Positions 6,246 to 10,152 of a stretch of DNA of 10,152 nucleotides are shown one piece after another. Position numbers and translations under genes: made by a program. Numbering within the stretch: position 1 is the stretch's first letter; each line of letters starts with the position of its first letter. Origin of the DNA: Rhypophila decipiens (Eukaryota; Ascomycota; Sordariomycetes; Sordariales; Naviculisporaceae); assembly GCA_033297075.1 (NCBI GenBank), contig MU858451.1, positions 1 to 10,152 on the forward strand. The letters run 5' to 3'. The notes below the pieces were generated by a model. That model worked only from the letters and a program-made list of their open reading frames with translations. It did no database searches and was not told the DNA's origin.

Positions 6246-7969
6246 ATGATCTCCTCAACAACCCGCTCTCGTCTACTTACCACTGCCCTGGAATACTTCT
6301 CCATCGCCTTCTTCATAATCCTCACCGTCCCCCTAGCCCAGGCAACGTCGACCTCTCTGTCCGTCCAAGGACCAAGGCCCAGAATGCAGTCCCCATCATC
6401 CCCCAAAACATCGTCCAAGACCTAGGCAAGCACCTCTCCAAAGATGCCCTCGTCGTCCTGCCATCTTCCCCAGCATACCCTACCCTGTCCAGACGCTGGC
6501 AAGACGGCGGCAGACCTACCTACGGCGTGATCGTCGTGCCAGCCAATGAGAAGGATGTATCAGAAGCAGTCAAATACGCCAACAAACATTCCCTTCCCTT
6601 TCTCGCCACCGTCGGCGGACACGGGACGTACTATGGCATGGCCAAGATGCAAAACGGTATGGGCATCTACCTGCGCAATCTGACCAAGCTTGAGGTCCAG
6701 AAAGATGGGAAATCTGCCATCATTGGTGGTGGGCTGCGAGTCGAGGATGTCATTTCGGGCTTGTGGGAAAAGGGCAAACAAACTCTCACAGGGACGTGCA
6801 ACTGTGTGGGTGCCACCTCCCCGGCACTGGGAGGAGGTCATGGGTTCTTGCAAGGACAGTTTGGCCTCCCGGCGGATCAGATCATCAGCGCACGGGTGGT
6901 TTTGGGATCTGGGAAAGTCATTACGGTTAGTGAGAAGGAGAACAAGGATTTGTACTGGGGTCTCAAAGGGGCGGGGCACAACTTTGGGATTGTGACCGAG
7001 ATGAAGTACAAGATCTATGACGCGGTACGCCCGGAGTGGTCGTATATCTACTTTACCTTTCAGGGGAGCCAGCTGGAGAAGTTGTATGGGGTATTGAACA
7101 AGATGATGGCCTATCAGCCTCCTGAGGCGATTCACTGGTCGGTTTGGTCAAAGAACGCGACTGCTGATCCTGTGCATGTGAGTTTATTTCTCCCCTATCC
7201 CTTCTTTTTTTGGAACTTATCACGAGAGAAGCAGTACTAATGTCATGAACAGCCCGTCATCCTCAACAGCATCATCTTCAACGGCCCCATGTCCGCCCTG
7301 CTCGCTTACGCAAAGCCCCTCATTGACCTGCCGAATCTCGACGTCTACTCGGGAACAACCATCTATCCTGGCCTCGCCGAGGTAGCGGGCTACACTACAG
7401 ATGGGTTCCTATGTCAATACAAGGGCAAGCTTGCCCTTTGGCCAGCAGACGTGAGGACTTACGAGATTGGGGCCTTGAGGAAGTGGTACAACCTGTTCGA
7501 CACCATGGTCAACACGGAGCCCGCCTTGGCTGGTTCGTTCGGTCTGCTGGAAGGTTATTCCACACAGGCGGTTCAACGGGTACCTGAAGACAGTACCGCC
7601 TTTGCACTTCGGAAAGAGAAGCTACTGTTGTATGTCCTCTGTGTTCCTTTCACCTGCAGTGACTTGACTCTTTGACGCATGAGCTCAATGGTCCACATAC
7701 TAATAAGAACCAAACGCAGGGCCTCCATAATTCATTACACACCCACTGGAAATGCCACTCTCGACAACGTAGCCACGGCCTGGGGAGTAGCCATGCGCGA
7801 GGCCGCCCAGGGGACGCAGAAAAAGAAGTCATATGTCAACTATGCTCAGGGAGATGAGACGATCCAGGAGGTTTACGGATATGAGCCCTGGCGCATCAAT
7901 AGGCTGAAGGCCTTGAAGAAGAAGTATGATCCCAAGGGCCAGTTCAGCTTTTTCAACCCCATCGCATGA
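6246..7969 (+). CDS. Secreted FAD-linked oxidoreductase, berberine bridge enzyme type, with a 5' frameshift
   Basis: There are three exons: 6246-7177, 7253-7629 and 7720-7969. The first ATG-led frame encodes a signal peptide (MISSTTRSRLLTTALEYFS, then a hydrophobic core ending PLAQA), but it runs into TAG at 6423. From about 6374 a frame one base out carries the enzyme (AQNAVPIIPQNIVQDL onward). Adding one base near 6372-6374 gives a 519-residue protein, normal for the family; no acceptable intron bridges the frames. The FAD-binding PCMH fold (PF01565) spans roughly residues 95-230. VGGHGTY puts His126, and GTCNCVG puts Cys185, where BBE-like enzymes attach FAD through two covalent bonds. GGGHG follows. 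The last 45 residues (YVNYAQGDE, YGYEPWRINRLKALKKKYDP, FFNP) match the BBE C-terminal domain (PF08031). Such enzymes oxidise sugars, alcohols or alkaloid-like intermediates using O2. The substrate is unknown. The copy is broken or mis-sequenced. Confidence 0.85.
7178..7252 (+). other. 75-base intron 1 of the oxidase
   Basis: The donor is GTGAGT, the branch-like TACTAAT lies 15-20 bases before the acceptor, and the acceptor is AACAG. It is phase 0 and splits DPVH from PVILNSIIF. Unspliced, the frame would stop within 63 bases. Confidence 0.85.
7630..7719 (+). other. 90-base intron 2 of the oxidase
   Basis: The donor is GTATGT, the branch is TACTAAT, and the acceptor is ACGCAG. It is phase 2: the split codon TT-G restores Leu437 and joins RKEKLL to ASIIHYTPTG. 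Reading through would stop at 7673-7675. Confidence 0.85.
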
Positions 7970-8145
7970 GGGTGTTTAGATATTCTTGGCTATCCTAGGT
8001 AGCTTAACACCACAATCAAAACTCCTAACCTGTATAAAAACACAATGTTGATTACCATCAACCGTACACCAAGATCTACTGGAAAACACATCATGAAAGG
8101 AACCCATTACCCGGCACCCCACCCAACCCATTACAAGTTAGAAAT

Positions 8146-8574
8146 TTACAACAACATAACCCCGGCCCCAACCAATCCAGCCAAACTGACCATCACTCCC
8201 AATCCATCCCGTCCCGGGACCGAGATTTTCCCGGCCCCATTTCTCTGTCCCCCAGCACCGGTTGCCGCTGCAGGGGTGCTGGTACCAGTGCCAGTCCCGG
8301 TAGTCGGCTTGAATGCATCACCGACTACGCTCGTCGCCTTGGAGAGGAAAGACCCTACTCCGCTTTTGAATTGCTCCGAGTCGTCGTCTCCATCATGATC
8401 AGCCTTGTTGATGAGGTCGCCGAGGGAGCCTGTGACTGTGACGGTGGGAGGGACTTGGCGTGCTGCGACGGCTGCTCCTGTGGGCGCGGGTGAGGTTGGC
8501 ACTGTGACTTCTGCGGCTGAGAGGGTGCCGGTGGCGAGGAGCAGGGCCAGAGTAGAGGTGAGGTGGTACTTCAT
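8146..8574 (-). CDS. Small secreted, probably GPI-anchored cell-surface protein
   Basis: This intronless gene encodes 142 residues from the ATG at 8572-8574; further upstream the frame offers only a TTG. Residues 1-20 (MKYHLTSTLALLLATGTLSA) form a typical signal peptide. The mature part is rich in Thr, Ser, Pro, Ala and Gly, with TVPTSPAPT near the start and a TGTGTGTST run (92-100), both likely O-glycosylated. A central acidic patch (DHDGDDDSE, residues 59-67) precedes an amphipathic segment. Residues 125-142 are hydrophobic (LGVMVSLAGLVGAGVMLL) and preceded by small residues around 112-115, which is the layout of a GPI-attachment signal. The likely location is plasma membrane or cell wall. 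The family is not one I can name. The gene converges on the oxidase; the stop codons are 176 bases apart, so transcripts may overlap. Confidence 0.78.
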   Translation of the reverse strand: MKYHLTSTLALLLATGTLSAAEVTVPTSPAPTGAAVAARQVPPTVTVTGSLGDLINKADHDGDDDSEQFKSGVGSFLSKATSVVGDAFKPTTGTGTGTSTPAAATGAGGQRNGAGKISVPGRDGLGVMVSLAGLVGAGVMLL

Positions 8575-8700
8575 GTTTTTCTTGTGGTTCAAACTAATGT
8601 GATGTTGTTTGTTGGATAAGGAGGTCTGTCGAGTTTTGCAGGTAAAATGCCAAGTGTTGTAAGGAAATGTGAAATGAATGGACTTTGGTGTTGCTCAGCA

Positions 8701-8710
8701 ATATATAATT
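8701..8710 (-). promoter_or_regulatory. Possible TATA box of the GPI-protein gene
   Basis: The minus strand reads AATTATATAT here, about 130 bases upstream of the ATG at 8574. The leader between them is A/C-rich (CCAACAAACAACATCACATT), typical of fungal 5' untranslated regions. Confidence 0.4.
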
Positions 8711-9382
8711 AGATGGCGGACCTAAGGAAGAGTGAGATGACGGTTTTGCTTGATTCCATTCCTCATCCGGGCTGGCGTATCTCCGATCTTTATAATTAAT
8801 TACTGTCAATGGCTTTGGATACTCGCCAAGTCGGACCTCATCCGGGAGGGCTCCCAGATGCTGCTTGGCAGACCAGGCCAACAATGGGGAGTCCATGGCC
8901 TCACCAATCTAGAAACGACGCAACACTCGATTCGGCAGTAACGGGCCGAAGCGGTGAAACAACATTTTCTTATGCCTCATTGCTGTCTAACGTCGAATCT
9001 ATACTGCTTGTGTGGTGAAGAGTACGGGTGATAGACCTCTCGGCCGTGGCTGATCGTTCTTGTAATGAGACTGACGCCACGCTGCCTTTTAGGCTTGGGT
9101 ACAGTGTCTTTTGGCCACTGGTGGCAAGTTTTCAACCAAAACAACATATTGAAACAAATTATGTCGTGGCTCAGGAAAGATGCTCACGCTCCGGAGCTGA
9201 CATGTTTCAGCTTCCAGGTTCTGAGGCGTGACGCCGCATGGCGGCCATATCCTCGCACCAAGGCCGAGGTAAGATCTGACGGCATCAAGGTCGCGGCACG
9301 CGTGCTGACACAGAACAATTATTATCCTGCTTCGGGTAGTTGAAGTTATGGAAATAAGCTCGGAGTGTTGGATCAAGTAGAC
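8711..9382. other. Intergenic region with no supported gene
   Basis: Overlapping frames of 60-100 codons occur on both strands. The longest ATG-led one on the plus strand is 9065-9343 (92 codons, begins MRLTPRCLLGLG). It has no recognisable domain, signal peptide or splice site, and an equally long frame overlaps it antisense. The composition is ordinary (near half GC), unlike the AT-rich tract to the right. Confidence 0.4.
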
Positions 9383-9398
9383 AGGAAGGAAGGAAGGA
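9383..9398. repeat. AGGA microsatellite, four units
   Basis: AGGA repeats four times in tandem at the left margin of the AT-rich tract. No function is implied. Confidence 0.7.
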
Positions 9399-9419
9399 GC
9401 ATAGATTGCAGATTCGGAG

Positions 9420-10075
9420 GAGATTTCATCCGAGAAAGGCCACTAGTAAATATATGTAGAAGAAGGAGAACCCTTTAGTTAGCCTATACGAGCAGTTTTA
9501 GAATCGAAATCAAGAAGAATCCTTACAGCACTATTCGGATCCTCTTACCGACGAACTTCTTAACTCTAACCACCGAACTATAATAGATGCCCGTAGAACA
9601 ATCGCGGGCAAGGGCTAAAGCAGCAGATACATAATCAAACGATCTTAAACGAGCCAACCCTCGAGTAGACCCTCAAGTAGGATAGCGTCTACTAGACAAG
9701 CCAAGAAGTAATATACAAACCAGAGAAATCGGATGAAAATATATAATAGGATAAAAGAAATATCAGATAAAAGTACCTATATAGTAAATAGAAGATACTA
9801 GAGAGAATAAGAAGTTAGGACCGGACTTACTATAACTAGTAGAGCCTCTAATAGCTTTAACGTTATATACATTTTACTTAGGCTAAAGAGTACTCCTAAC
9901 CTAGGTCTTGAAGCTTTAGGCGGTAAGTAGTAGAAAAGAGCTAAATAACGTCCTATTAGGACTTTGTCCCGGGCTATATACAGCTACCGCATCTACTCAC
10001 GAGATTCATAATACACTAAGGCCTAATGTGGACTAGCTACCCAGTTCTTATTAGCTGTATATGTTACAACCTGAC
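9420..10075. repeat. AT-rich, TA-rich tract, probable RIP-altered transposon relic
   Basis: No open frame of note occurs over about 650 bases. By hand count, 9721-9840 is only about 28% GC (33 of 120) and contains roughly 20 TA dinucleotides against about three CA plus TG. This excess of TA with loss of CA/TG is the signature of repeat-induced point mutation, which in ascomycetes turns CA into TA in repeated DNA. Frequent in-frame TAG and TAA fit mutated glutamine codons. I could not recognise a reverse transcriptase, integrase or transposase in the remains, so the class of element is unknown. Confidence 0.5.
9976..10062. repeat. 11-base perfect inverted repeat with 65-base spacer
   Basis: ATATACAGCTA at 9976-9986 is the exact complement of TAGCTGTATAT at 10052-10062. 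It lies inside the AT-rich tract. It could be a chance match in low-complexity DNA or the remains of short terminal inverted repeats. No target-site duplication is evident. Confidence 0.4.
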
Positions 10076-10152
10076 ACCTGGGTAGGTACAGACTGCAAGG
10101 CCGGACGCCTAACGGGGTTTGACAGTTGGAAAGGAGGTTGTACGCGGTAAGT

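Noticed and set aside
8374..8400. Acidic DHDGDDDSE patch as an EF-hand loop
   Set aside because: The spacing lacks the glycine at position 6 and the acidic residue at position 12 of a canonical EF-hand, and no flanking helices fit.
9065..9343. 92-codon plus-strand frame
   Set aside because: There is an equally long antisense frame and no recognisable features. The length is within chance at this GC content.
1..10152. tRNA genes, rRNA, CRISPR arrays and bacterial operon signals
   Set aside because: No T-loop GGTTCRA cloverleaf, rRNA segment or regularly spaced repeats were seen, and the introns show the DNA is eukaryotic.

Overview
The window looks like nuclear DNA of a filamentous ascomycete, most likely a Eurotiomycete such as Aspergillus or Penicillium. 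That assignment is inference. It rests on short introns (70-90 bases) with GTATGT/GTGAGT/GTAAGA-type donors and CTAAC/ACTAAT branch sites, on several monocistronic genes on both strands, on the protein families present, and on an AT-rich, TA-rich tract at the right edge that looks like a transposon relic altered by repeat-induced point mutation (RIP).

Layout from left to right. Positions 1-841 hold no convincing gene: a 24-base imperfect direct repeat, then a pyrimidine-rich promoter-like stretch. At 842-1438 (+) lies an intact small glutamine-rich protein with an eight-cysteine C-terminal tail (CYSTM-like). At 1963-3138 (-) lies an unrecognised spliced gene that has no ATG in its first visible exon and whose reading frame changes at least once. 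An AT-rich spacer (3139-3461) abuts its 5' side. At 3462-5156 (-) lies an intact, intronless, cysteine-rich F-box protein. About 1.1 kb of intergenic DNA follows.

At 6246-7969 (+) lies a secreted FAD-linked oxidase of the berberine bridge enzyme (BBE) type, with two clear introns. Its signal peptide and catalytic domain are in different frames, so the copy shown is either broken or carries a sequence error. Converging on it at 8146-8574 (-) is a small, probably GPI-anchored cell-surface protein. The remaining 1.5 kb has no convincing gene and ends in the RIP-like tract.

The genes do not form an obvious pathway or secondary-metabolite cluster. Two products are predicted to be exported (oxidase, GPI protein), one to be membrane-associated (cysteine-tail protein) and one to act in ubiquitin ligation (F-box). 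I see no clearly new system. The best leads are three places where one missing base would explain a broken frame, the cysteine-rich F-box protein, and the RIP-like right edge.
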